Source: Erpobdella octoculata (taxonomy: Eukaryota; Annelida; Clitellata; Hirudinida; Erpobdellidae). Taken from it: a stretch of 64,000 bases of DNA. The notes under the pieces are model-generated. The model searched no databases, was not told the origin of the DNA, and saw only the letters and a program-made list of their open reading frames with translations. The stretch covers positions 25,334,692 to 25,398,691 of the forward strand of contig OZ022244.1 in assembly GCA_963978895.1 (NCBI GenBank). The letters run 5' to 3'. Below, piece by piece: positions 1 to 12,300 of this stretch. Within the stretch, counting starts at the first letter, position 1; each line of letters opens with the position of its first letter. A program made the position numbers and the translations under genes.

Positions 1-123
1 AATCCGTCACAAAATGAGCGGAGCGGAGCGGGTGAGCGAGCGGGAACTATATATATATGTATGTGCGTATGTATGTGTGTATGTATGTATGTGTATGTGT
101 GTCTGTGTGTGTGTTTATGTATG

Positions 124-419
124 TACTAGCGGAGATACCCGGCGTTGCCCGGGTTTTTTAGAGGTTTTTCTAATGTTTGTCTCTTTCTCTCCCGTTTCCT
201 TTCCCACCTGCATTCCCACTCCCGTTCGCTTTCCCGTTTTCGGTCGTTTTCCCGCTCCCGGTCGCTTTCCCGCTCCCGGTCGCTTTACCACTCCCGGTCG
301 CTTTCCCGCTCACGTTTGCTCTCCCATTCCCGCTCACGCTTGCTTTTCCGTTCCCGCTCGCTGTCCGTTCCGGGTCGCTTTCCCGTTTCTATAATAGACA
401 AACTAACCCACAAACATCC

Positions 420-450
<31 letters not shown>

Positions 451-970
451 TAGCAAATCTATTTTACGTTTTATAGGCTAACAGAAGTTATGAAAGAATG
501 GAAAAGAAAAAATGAGCATGAACGGGAGAGCAACCGTGACCGGGAATGGGAGAGCAAGCATGACCGGGAACGGGAGAGCAAGCGGGAACGGAAAGCGACC
601 GGGAACGGGAAAGCGACCGGGAACGGGAAAGCGACCGGGAACGGGAAAGCGACCGGGAACGGAAAAGCCACCGGGAACGGGAAAGCGACCGGGAACGGGA
701 AAGCGACCGGGAACGCGGAAAGCGACCGGGAACGCGGAAAGCGACTGGAATCGGGAGAGCAAGCTTGGAAGGAAACGCGAGCAAGAGAGAAAATCGATAA
801 CAAAACTTCTGAGCGGGAAAGCGACCGGGAGCTGGAAAACGACCGAGAGCGGAAAAGCGACCGGGAACGCGACGAAAACGGGAAAGTGGAGAAGGAAACG
901 GGAGCGAGAGGGACAAACATTAGAAAAACCTCTAAAAACCCCGGGCAACGCCGGGTAACCCCGCTAGTAT
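124..970. mobile_element. Foldback element, copy 1 (minisatellite arms)
   Basis: The left end (124-207) reads TACTAGCGGAGATACCCGGC and onward; its inverse is at 889-970, ending CCGGGTAACCCCGCTAGTAT, giving near-perfect terminal inverted arms of about 80 bp. Inside each arm is an 18-bp minisatellite (unit close to GAACGGGAAAGCGACCGG on the right, its reverse complement on the left). A spacer of about 100 bp (393-490), with a TA run, separates the arms. The whole could fold into a long hairpin. Related termini recur at 30433, 45540-45690, 48868 and 63716, so this is a genomic family; I cannot assign it to a named class. Confidence 0.8.
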
Positions 971-977
971 ATATATA

Positions 978-1024
978 TAAATGAATGTTTGTATGTATGT
1001 ATGTATGTATGTATGTATGTATAT
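978..1024 (+). repeat. (ATGT)n microsatellite inside the repeat unit
   Basis: About eleven ATGT units lie between the foldback terminus and a conserved stretch (1033-1110) containing GCATTGCTACACC and ATCCGATCGTAATGAAATTT. The inverse of this conserved stretch flanks the CATA array at 63477, so the microsatellite appears to be a built-in part of the repeat family. Confidence 0.75.
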
Positions 1025-1261
1025 AGGTATGTTATTCATGCATTGCTACACCATTCATCCGATCGTAATGAAATTTTTACACAACCTTGAGAATCAAGGG
1101 GAATCAAATATAGAAAAATATTTTTTGAAATCCGTCACAAAATGAGCGGAGCGGGTGAGCGAGCGGGAACTATATATATATATGTATGTACGTATGTATG
1201 TATGTGTGTATGTATGTATGTGTATGTGCATGTATGTGTGTCTGTGTGTGTGTTTATGTAT

Positions 1262-2102
1262 GTACTAGCGGAGATACCCGGCGTTGCCCGGGTTTTTTAG
1301 AGGTTTTTCTAATGTTTGTCTCTTTCTCTCCCGTTTTCTTTCCCACCTGCTTTCCCACTCCTGTTCGCTTTCCCTGTTTCGGTCGTTTTCCCGCTGCCGG
1401 TCGCTTTCCCGCTCCCGGTCGCTTTCCCGCTCCCGGTCGTTTTCCCGTTCCCGGTCGCTGTCCCGTTCCCGCTCACGTTTGCTCTCTCATTCCCGCTCAC
1501 GCTTGCTTTTCAGTTCCCGCTCGCTGTCCGTTCCGGGTCGCTTTCCCGTTTCTATAATAGACAAACTAACCCACAAACATTCATATATATATATAGTCTT
1601 AGCAAATCTATTTCACGTTTTATAGTCTAACAGAAGTTATGAAAGAATGGAAAAGAGAAAATGAGCGTGAACGGGAACGGGAACGGGAACGGGAACGGGA
1701 GAGCAAGCGTGAGCGGGAACGGGAAAGCGACCGGGAACGGGAAAGCGACCGGGAACGGGAAAGCGACCGGGAATGGGAAAGCGACCGGGAACGGGAAAGC
1801 GACCGGGAACGGGAAAGCGACCGGGAACGGGAAAGCGACCGGGAACGCGGAAAGCGACCGGGAACGCGGAAAGCGACTGGAATCGGGAGAGCAAGCTTGG
1901 AAGGAAACGCGAGCAAGAGAGAAAATCGATAACAAAACTTCTGAGCGGGAAAGCGACCGGGAGCTGGAAAACGACCGAGAGCGGAAAAGCGACCGGGAAC
2001 GCGACGAAAACGGGAAAGTGGAGAAGGAAACGGGAGCAAGAGAGACAAACATTAGAAAAACCTCTAAAAACCCCGGGCAACGCCGGGTAACCCCGCTAGT
2101 AT
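1262..2102. mobile_element. Foldback element, copy 2
   Basis: Same design as copy 1: left arm from TACTAGCGGAGATACCCGGC at 1262, 18-bp minisatellite on opposite strands in the two arms, and right terminus CCGGGTAACCCCGCTAGTAT at 2083-2102. The right arm has an added GAACGG run at about 1672-1700. It ends only about 60 bases from Nox B exon 7. Confidence 0.8.
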
Positions 2103-2161
2103 TAAAATATTTTACAGCCAACAAACCAGACTTTCAAAGAAAACATGACATTGAACTTTAC

Positions 2162-4536
2162 CCGAATCCGTGTACTATGATGAAAGCGAAAAACAGAACG
2201 AACAGGTGATGGACGTACCAGAAAACCTCGTGAAATTTCCGTCTGAAAATAACTTTTGCATAATTTAAACAATACAATCGCGTCGTTTGAAGCGTTTTAT
2301 GGAATAAAAAAATTAAATTGTTCACATGAAAACGTTATTGAAAACTGATTTCAACCTCACTGTTTCTGTTGACGCGGAAACCATGAGAATGAGAATAACA
2401 ATGGCGCAGAATCCTGACCATCCGGGAATCAGTGTGAATAGTTCTTTCACTGAATTCTCAAACGAAGATGTGTTCGTCTTAAGTTTTTTTTTCAATTTTA
2501 TAAATGTAGGTTCATTTAACGTTTGTCTGTCTAAAAAAATTAGACTCTATGTTTAATTAGCTGAAATAATTTTAAATTGATGGGTAGATCATGGAAGCAA
2601 TGCAGTATCGTGGAAGCAATGCAGTATCATGGAAGCAATGCAGTATCATGGAAGCAATGCAGTATCATGGAAGCAATGCAGTATCATGGAAGCAATGCAG
2701 TATCATGGAAGCAATGCAGTATCATGGAAGCAATGCAGTATCATGGAAGCAATGCAGTATCGTGGAAGCAATGCAGTATCGTGGAAGCAATGCAGTATCA
2801 TGGCAGCAATGCAGTATCATGGAAGCAATGCAGTATCATGGAAGCAATGCAGTATCATAGAAGCAATGCAGTATCATGGAAGCAATGCAGTATCATGGAA
2901 GCAATGCAGTATCCTGGAAGCAATGCAGTATCATGGAAGCAATGCAGTATCATGGAAGCAATGCAGTATCATGGCAGCAATGCAGTATCATGGAAGCAAT
3001 GCAGTATCATGGAAGCAATGCAGTATCATGGAAGCAATGCAGTATCATGGAAGCAATGCAGTATCGGACCAGTTAAGAAAAAGAAGCCACACAGAAATAA
3101 AACGATTATAAATTTGCATGAGATAAAAAGTTATAGCAAAACATTGAAAAATTTACTGTTTGGTTTTTCTTGATGGGGTTGACCCATGAGCTGTAATTGT
3201 ATTCTGGAAGATCACTGAGATATTTAGGAAGTCTGCCTCGTTTGGATGAAGCCGAATCAATGAAATGTTCCAGATTGAAACAGTGACCAATAAAATGGAT
3301 TGCTAGTAACATTAATAATAACTGTTTAATTGTTTTTAATTAAACATTCAAAATAATAATAATAAACTTTACATAAACAGAAACTGGAAAACTCACTCGT
3401 CCAAAAACAGATTGAGTAAGCGATGATTTTATGGAAAAAGATGTTCAAGTCTAACTGACGACAGAGTATCTTAGGTCCAACGCACTGGTAACACAATGCA
3501 AAACTTGTTCAAAGGATGTCGATTAGAAATAAATTTAATTGAAAACTTTCTATGAATCATGAAAATTTTACTTGCTGTTGACTGAGTCCGAAACACCTTC
3601 TCAGCAATGAGATGATATTTCTACAAACTGGTAGCAGAATGAGAGCGCAGTTGAAGTTTAACGCATTGGCAGATCCTCTGGAGAAACTCAGAGAGAACTA
3701 AAATAAAAAAAAAATCTCTGAAATAATAAAACTTAAACGATAGAAAAATTTAAAAAAAATCGACTTGCCAGCACCTCTATGAACTTTTTAATTTATAGAA
3801 TTTTAAAACTAGCCTTATTATACAAATTCTAACCACGTTTTTATTCATCCGTTTTAATTTTGATCTAAGCTTATCATAAAACATACATTTTTTTAATCTG
3901 GGCGCACATGTTGGTCTTTGTATACCGTTACGGGTGCACATAATATGAAATATGAAATGCATATCTACACAAAATATTTGAAAGCCAGCAGTTGTTATTG
4001 AATAAGAATTAATCAAATAAAACAGAGAACTTACCCCAACAAGCGAGAAAACATATGCATATTCAACATCCCACATGTAGGAAGCAAATGTAAACCAGAA
4101 TAAGGCCACGTTCCCGCCAGCCCATGCTGCCTAAGAAATATTGGTGGAAAAAATTGCCTTACAATTTTAAATAAATAAATTTATTTTTTTATTTTGTATT
4201 CCATGTTTTATTTTAATATTATTAATTTTTATTTATTTATTTGTTTGCATGACAATTGATTGATTTTTATTGTTGTGTAAATAACAATGTTCTGTTATAT
4301 TCAAATAAATTAAATAAATCAAAAAGAGCGCATCACCAACAGAGGATTGTAGCGTCTTCCCCTTAAAGAATTCTCCCAAATAAAACACAACATTCTTAAA
4401 GCTGATGCATTTTTTAAAATTCAGTATACTTTATACTTAATTTAACGAATCTTTGAAAATAAATTCATAAAATTTTCAAACTAACGAGAAACAGCATTCC
4501 AGGCCATCCAATTGTAAATCTGTAACAGTTTCTCAT
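2162..4536 (-). CDS. NADPH oxidase, Nox2-type, 5' part (Nox B)
   Basis: Seven exons on the minus strand: 4486-4536, 4035-4130, 3572-3697, 3397-3484, 3157-3302, 2356-2477, 2162-2242. Exon 1 starts MRNCYRFTIGWPGMLFL; exon 3 carries [16 protein letters not shown], a Nox signature; exon 4 has FFHKIIAYSICFWT; exon 5 IHFIGHCFN; exon 7 EVFWYVHHLFVLFFAFIIVHG. Together these supply the paired transmembrane histidines that hold two hemes in Nox enzymes. All phases match the complete neighbour at 9371-16641, so the two are tandem paralogues. The FAD and NADPH-binding exons are expected left of base 1 and are not in the window. Oddities: exon 3 is three codons and exon 6 seven codons longer than in Nox A, exon 6 uses a weak donor (GTTGAA), and intron 5 is mostly a 19-bp minisatellite. 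Whether the gene is complete cannot be judged. Confidence 0.93.
2589..3068. repeat. 19-bp minisatellite, ~25 units
   Basis: The unit ATGGAAGCAATGCAGTATC repeats head to tail about 25 times with few changes (ATGG to GTGG, ATAG, CTGG or ATGGCAGC). It lies in intron 5 of Nox B, between exons 5 and 6, and makes up most of that 679-base intron. Because 19 is not a multiple of 3 and the unit lacks stops, long reading frames appear in all three plus-strand frames; these are artefacts. Confidence 0.95.
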
Positions 4537-5171
4537 TGTCACTCTGCTACTGTAACATACATGGGATGGTGACTTCTGCAAATAGAAAATCTTTTGTTTT
4601 AAATCTGTGTACCGCTATTAGCCACGTAATGTCTTCTTAACATTTATAGAGCATGTTTAGTCTGTCGTCGCTGAAGCAGAACGAACATTGCTACTGGCAG
4701 TTATTGTAATTTCCTTGCAACACTCCCAGAAAAACAGTTTTGACCATACCACTACGGGCAACGTATTATTATTTAAATGAATTGAATAATTAAATTAAAT
4801 GTCTAACGAGAACGCCAGAACTCATAACTTGAACAGAAAAGAAATGTTTATTCGGTTAGTTATATTATCGCTTCATCGTGGACTACAAGACTAAGTACAG
4901 TAGAAAAAAACTTTATGAATCAAACATCTGAATAAATAAAACATACTTTTAGAAAAATCAAGTTTCAAGAGTTTCAAATTAAGTAATTTGAGATGAAATT
5001 ATAAGATTGTTCTCGTATGAATTTCGCAAAAAGTTTTCAAAACGTCCGTGAAGTATTCTCATTCAATCAAAATCTCAAAATTCACCTCACTAAGCCTAAC
5101 TGACGAGACATTATGGCAGCAAGCTTGCTTAAGATTCTGTTCTTTGAAAATGCACTGAGGTCTATTTGTGC

Positions 5172-5508
<337 letters not shown>

Positions 5509-6369
5509 TAAGAACTTCCTTGTACATGCTCAAGAACTTTCGGACGCCGCTTTGGAGCAAACCAACGACCGACATTCATTCAATCCTAAGAAGATATGAA
5601 AAACAAGATTGAATAATAGTCCTCATAAAATTTTACAGCGTTAATATTTAAGCTTTCAATTCTCTTCGTTTCATCGCATTAGAAAAAAATTATTTCATTT
5701 AAGTATTAAAAAAACCTGCTGAAAAAATTCTTTTTTAACGTCTATTCGGAAATCAACCAACGGAAATTTATGAAAACAAATTCCCAATAAAAATGGTCAT
5801 CATAACTTTGACTTATTTAGCATTTACCAGTATATGGATAATTGTTTTGTGATAATTTAAATTAAGTAGGATTCTGTAACCGCCATAAAGCTAAAATTCA
5901 GGAATCTACTGAAAAACAAATATTAAGCTGGCCTGGAAAAAAAGATTGGTATGAATGTCCTAAGTGTTAGTGTTTATAGAAAAGAGTCAGCTGAGGTTCT
6001 ATGTAGAATTAGAAGTACGGCAGCATAAGTTTCAAAACAAGATTTAGAAGTGTAAGAAAGAAAGCTAGAAGAAAATCTCTACGCGAAAGTTTCCATTACC
6101 GCTTAAACAGTTTAATAAGAAGGGCTAAGTACTAAGGATGTAGGAAAATGAACAACTCTCTGTTACTGTAATGTAGAAATCGTTCAATCCTCTGAATGAT
6201 TATGTTATTATATACAAAAGATTACACCAACTGCGTGTGCAAAATCACGATATAAATTACTTAGATATAAATAACATAAAGCAGATGACAGGGTTATGTC
6301 ATCTGCTTTGTATTTGTGACAAGCGTCCAAATCGATGCCCCATGCTGACATCAACATAAATATCTTCCG

Positions 6370-6606
6370 TATGTATGTATGTATGTATGTATGTATGTAT
6401 GTATGTATGTATGTATGTATGTATGTATGTATGTATGTATGTATGTATGTATGTATGTATGTATGTATGTATGTATGTATGTATGTATGTATGTATGTAT
6501 GTATGTATGTATGTATGTATGTATGTATGTATGTATGTATGTATGTATGTATGTATGTAGGTAGGTATGTATGTATGTATGTATGTATGTATTTATGTAT
6601 GTATGT
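6370..6606 (+). repeat. (ATGT)n microsatellite
   Basis: About 237 bases of almost pure ATGT units with a small interruption near 6560 (GTAGGTAGG) and another near 6591 (ATTTATGT). Confidence 0.97.
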
Positions 6607-7086
6607 TAGAACTTTGTGAGGATAGTTAATTACAAAACGAAATTAGTTAATAGTTTTATTATATCAGTTGATATTTTGAAAAATCCCTGATTTCTGACTT
6701 CCTTGTTGAAGCTCTATTGATTCAACAGCTTATAAATCATAATATAAGACCAAATTTAATTTTTTTTTTGCTAAGTTCACGTGGGAGTGCAACTGAGTAA
6801 TTACAGCTGTGTGCTCTTTTGTAGTCTTACATTGTTTATAGCATTCTTTTTGAAAGATTTGTATTTAAGTACCTATTCACCGCTGAGCCGTTGAACTAGC
6901 AACGCTGGTGACATAATCTCTGGAAATCTCGCTAAATCTCCAGAGTGATTTTATTGAAACACCTAAGCACCATCAGATAAACGTTATACAGCAATTCACC
7001 GGCAGCCTTCAAAGAATTCCAGTAGTTCCAAGAAACCCAACATTGTTTTCTACAGGCTTCGCTTTAGCTGCGTCTTGCCAGTCGGA

Positions 7087-7385
7087 TTTTTTTAAACTGC
7101 GACCTGCTATTACGAGCCAGTCCCATGCCTGGATAAAAGAGCAGGGAACAGTTGAAAGGATACAATTATGATCCACGACAGGAAAACATTGGTACATCCT
7201 ACATACTGCTATATCACTCTTAAAACACCTGATGTAAAAACTATTAAAAAAAATCGGGTTTTTTAACTTCGCATGCTTTTGCGAGCCAGTCCCGTCCCCT
7301 GTCTGGTTGAATGAGGAGGGAAAAAGTGAATGCATGAAATTATGATCCGCAACTGGAAGTATTTTGATATTTCCTACATTCTTAT
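7087..7385. repeat. Short interspersed repeat (family R1), two copies
   Basis: Copy one (about 7087-7245) has GAGCCAGTCCCATGCCTGGA followed by an AGGGAA block and ATTATGATCCACGACAGGAA, then AAAACACCTGATGTAAA. Copy two (about 7265-7385) repeats GCGAGCCAGTCCCG, GAGGGAAAAAGTG and AAATTATGATCCGCAACTGG. The same pieces recur at about 24105-24140, 53163-53225 and 54000-54085. I infer a SINE or LINE-derived family. Confidence 0.7.
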
Positions 7386-9370
7386 TCACATTTAAGAATT
7401 TAAACAGGACTGTATGAGAAACATGTCTTTCATTCCTAAGACTTTATTCCAGTTTTTCTACAAGCATATCTTTCTTGCTTGTCAGGTTCTTGCTGCATAA
7501 ACTGTTGTTTCAGTTCAGTTAATTTAAGTTTGTAAGTGTTTTTAAAACAATTTCTATAATTATCACACTTCTGACAAGAAATGTTTTGATAATTAAGCGC
7601 AAGGTTCCACAAAATTGGTTAATGTTTATTGAACAATGGACTTAGCAGACCGACTTTTGACTTTGGCAATTAGGTACGGTTGTCCTGAAATATCTTGTTT
7701 CTGATCTATATTCGGAAATCATTTTATTGAATTAAAATGTAATTACTGATTTGCACTTAATGACAGTCTTATTGTATTTTATTATATTTTCCTAAAAAAT
7801 CTTTCGCTTTATGATATTAATTAACCACACTTTTTTTGTGTAATTTCATTTGGTACGCAAAACTGCAAAACCAGCAATCGTTGACATTTCCTTAAGTCAT
7901 TCTAGTTCCTTAATTTCATTAAGCTTACTTACTATTGTTCAAGTTTTGAAATATATATATTTTTTATTCATGAGCAAATTGTTTAACAGAAACCACCACC
8001 CTTAGCTTATTATTTTATTAGTTTACGTACACTGTACACGAACATGATACTCGAAGAGAGTCGTGCTGCCGGATTGATAGTGGAAAAAAATTCTGAAAAT
8101 GAACTCCTTATAATTAATTTTATGTTCACCGATTCTGAAACGATATATCAGTTGAAAAAATGCGTTCATTTCTAGCTTTAAAACAAGCATAAAAGCTGGA
8201 GTCATCGCGAAAGGACTCCTGGAGACCACTATCCTATTCCACGATTCTACAATCAAGAGATAATAACTATCTACAATTTGAGATTTTTTTTATTTAATAA
8301 TTTTCAACTGAAAAATCTTGTATTGATTTTATAGTGTGAATGAAAGCTAACATTATTATAGACAGCAATAAACGACGAAGAATCAAAATTATATTAAACG
8401 TGACATCCTGTCAGATACGCTAAATGCAAATCCATGACACATCTGACGACAGACAAACCCTCACTCACTTATTTGAAGAAAATGAAATTACACTTATAAA
8501 ATGTTTAAAAATATAAAATGTTTATTATCTAGATTATGGATTATTGAAGAAAATTTACCAGGAAAATATTCATTGAGAAAAGAACAAGACGAAACTTCAA
8601 TTGAGGAAAACAAAGATTACGAGCATCCCTCTCTCCTTGATATCAGGGTTTATTTAGAACTAAAATTTTTTTTGAAAGTTTTAAATTTATAAGCCACATT
8701 ATTTTATTTAGTTATGTAAATGTAAATTTAATTTTTTTAAATAGTCATTAATTTAAAAATGAAGACACCACTTTTCAGGCCAACCAATATTTTAATAGTT
8801 GATGAACAGAAGGTTTTTTGTTGAGTAAACAATGTAAAATTTGATTGACGGAAAAGATAAAAAGAACAAACCAACAAATTTTATTAGAATGACTAAATGT
8901 GCACTGTTTAGCACCAGAAACAATGAATTGAACAAAACATGTATTGTACTAAATTTGTATATAAACGATCGTTTTTAATACTTGAAAGTCCTAAATAATA
9001 TGTTTCCTAGGCATGACATAAGAAACACGCCGCATGAATAATTGACTCATCGACAGGCTAACAAAACAACCTAAATAAATTCGAACACAAACTATTAAAA
9101 TAAATTTAAACTAATTTAACATAAATTTAAATTAATTCAACAAAATTGAAATAAATCTAACATAAATTTAAATAAATTTAACAAAAATTTAAATTAATTT
9201 AACATAAAAAGCGCAGTAAATTTATTAACATTGAGAATCTAAAAAAAAAACATTTGCCTATCATAAGTAGGACACCATCGGCAGGTCGTTATAGATCAAT
9301 AAATAGATAACAATAAATATGCAGTATATAATAAATAGTAGATAATCAAAGTAGAAAAAAATTTTGAACA

Positions 9371-12300
9371 CTAGAAATGCTCTTTGTGGAAGATGAACCG
9401 TGTTTTCATAATGTTCGAATGTTCAGCGCATTGGCGACGAAGTTCTTTCGTCAGAGCTTTCGCGCCACAGCAGAATACACCAATTTCTCTTTTCCTGGAA
9501 TTTCATAAAATGTTTAATTATAATTTTATGAATATTTGATGCGCTACATAATAGTTTATTTTCTAAGAGTTTTTTTTTAATCAGCGCTAAGCAGATGCAT
9601 TTGAAAACACAATTTTTGCTCCCATTCTTCTATAAGTTACACCCAAGAAAAACCTAACTTGCATTAACATATACAGCAGTCCTTTTTACATACATTCAGC
9701 ATTCTTATATGCCAACTCAGCAAAAGAGTAAAACCCTCATATAAAAATATCACGGATTTTTGTACAGAAGTTTTACAATTTACACAATGTTTCAATAAAA
9801 ACTTGCCAGCAAACTTATTTTTTGAATAAAATGTTCTCATCAATTTCAATCAAAAAGATGCTTACGGATTGTTGCTACAGATGGTCTCAAATTCTCTTTT
9901 CCAGAATGGCCTTCCGTAAGAAGTGGGGCTGTTCAGACCCGTGAGCAAATCTTTTGGTTGGTCCACTGTCTCTATCAGCTGTTTTCGCTTGAAGTATTAA
10001 TTTATGCTATTAATTTCAAATTGGACAGGGTTGCCTACTTATGGTTGCAATGTCTGACAATTCTGTTGCAAGCTTCGTGTGTGTATGTTACGTGTATGTT
10101 TATTATGTATTGTGTATGTGTATTGTGTATTGTGTATGCGGTATTTAAATGCAAATGTGTATGAGAAAGAGAGAGAGAGAAAGAAAAAAACTGAGAAAAA
10201 AAGAAATAATAAAAAACTGACAAAAAAGAACTGCTCATAGCGATACAAATTAATGATCGATGTTAATTAAGAAAATGTTTGTTGAATTGAAATTTTCTAC
10301 TTCTATTTTAGTTCCCCCCCAAGGAATTGCTGAAATGACGCTCCTGCCTTTTAAGTGTAAAACAATTTAATACAGTCTCCAGGTAGATAATACAGATGTA
10401 AATGTTGTAGTTACATATTGCAAAGCTACATGAACATGTATTTCAAATCAACACTTGTTGGCACAAGTAGGAAAACACTTAACACGCAATTCAATTTAAC
10501 GCAATTTAATTTACCATATCGTCATCGAGTCCCTGAGTGTGAAATATTTGTATTGATATGAAATGTCCATGGCCGGCTTTTTTAATTTCCTTCTCCAGAT
10601 TTTCCATCATGTCCTTGAACCACATGAAGGCCATGTCGCGACACGCCCAGTAAAAGTAAACTTTCTTCACGGAATCAATTTTATCACCGTTTTTGTAAAC
10701 GTGCCTGTCCGGTGAAAACAAATCGTGTTGTTAAAGTTAACTAAATATAAACAGAAGTTGAATCAGGCTAAATATTTCATGGCTCTTAATAGTAGAGTAT
10801 AGGTACTCACCAAATGTGTCTAAGTATGGAAGCAAATGGAGTTACACCAATTCCAGTACCAACCAACATGACGACTTTATATCGAAATACGTCCTGTAGA
10901 ACGGTATAAATGTTATGATTTAATGATTTTTGATGAATAATAATTAGTTTTGCTTTTTAATATGTGTTTTTGAGTTTATAAAATAAAATGGAAAATTAAA
11001 AAAATAGCAAAATCAAGAAACCTCGCAACACGTTCCATACGGTCCATCAATTGATAATCTAAAAAATTAATTTAAAAAAATATTAATAATATTAATTATA
11101 TGTAGTAACCGTGCGTAAGTAATATGTGCGTCACGAATCACAAATCTAAAAATCCAAGATTATTTGGACCTGAGATTGACATGGGTTGAGTTGGGTTTAG
11201 TTTTTTTGACACATGCGTGGGTTGGGTTTAAAAAAACTAAACATATTTTTTTAATTAAAAAAACTTTAACTGTGGGTTGGGTAAAAAAACTGATGTTTCA
11301 GGTGGGTTGGGTTGGGTTGAGAAAGTGGTGGGTTGGGTTGGGTCGCCAAAAATGTGCCCATGTCCACCTCTGCTATGGACACACAAATCAAAGTTCTAAT
11401 CTGTCTAAAAATTGGTGAAAAATCAATTCAAACATTTTGACGACAGACAGGGAATTCAACTTAAATTAAAGTGTGTAAAAACAAGAAATAGGTTAACAAT
11501 GTTTTTAGAGTCGCCAGAGTTTTTATTCACTGTTAGCAAACATTCGTTTTCATTACGATCGCTATGGTAGCCATCTTTTTTTAGCGATAATTAGTAGTGT
11601 AGATGCCAGTTGCGTTATGAGTATTTTAATTAAACTATTGAACAACAATATAAACCGTATTATACTAAATTATTAAAAGTTTGACTAACTTTTATAATTA
11701 CAAAACTAACGTTAACAATTACTATATTTCCAAATTTAAAAATATTAAAAACTGCATCAGCTCTAGAATTAGTCGGAGACTGAATTGGGTGTTTAATAAA
11801 CAAATTTGAACAGAAAAATAGAATTAGTTTTCTATTTAATTTGGCCAACCTTGGGTACGAGCATACGCCAATCGAATTATTTTCTTTGTCGGCTTTTTCG
11901 TAAGACTTTAAAAGCTTTTTTGTCCAATCACCGTCAGCTTTGATGTGAACGGAAGCGAAATCATCTTCAGGAGCCTGTAACAATGTTGTGGGTGAATCAG
12001 TTGTAACAGTGTGGTGGATGAATCAGTTGTAACAATGTGGTGGATGAAACAGTTGGAAAAACAAGTAAAGATAAAAAAAATAAATTAAAAAAAAAGCTTT
12101 TATTTGCCTCTTTATCTGGGTCAACGAACTAAAATTTTTGAATCTAAAACAACCGTTACGCTCAATCTTGTACATTGTATATTTCTTTCATATGAAATCA
12201 AAATTCATAAATTTAACTTGATGTATGGATTAGTTGTTATCTAACCCTAACCCTAACCCTAACGGACAACTTTGATTAATTTTAATTGATTTAAGGCCTA

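Larger units (their letters stand above)
1..2102. repeat. Tandem duplication of a ~1.13-kb repeat unit
   Basis: The segment starting at 1 is repeated from 1129: both begin with the same run of about 20 bases containing CACAAAATGAGCGGAGCG, then an AT/ATGT microsatellite, then a foldback element. The second copy differs by small indels and minisatellite copy number. The pair sits in the intron downstream of Nox B exon 7, so both are intronic insertions or a later local duplication. No coding role is seen. Confidence 0.85.

Noticed and set aside
145..2048. Long frames rich in Ser-Arg or Lys-Arg-Pro-Gly-Thr, resembling RS-domain splicing proteins
   Set aside because: They are translations of the 18-bp minisatellite arms in several frames and on both strands; no domain or splice structure surrounds them.
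2589..3068. Possible CRISPR-like repeat array
   Set aside because: Units are directly adjacent without unique spacers, in a eukaryotic intron.
2577..3173. Overlapping frames with MEAMQYHGSNAVSWKQC repeats
   Set aside because: The 19-bp minisatellite is open in all three frames; it is intronic on the opposite strand of Nox B.
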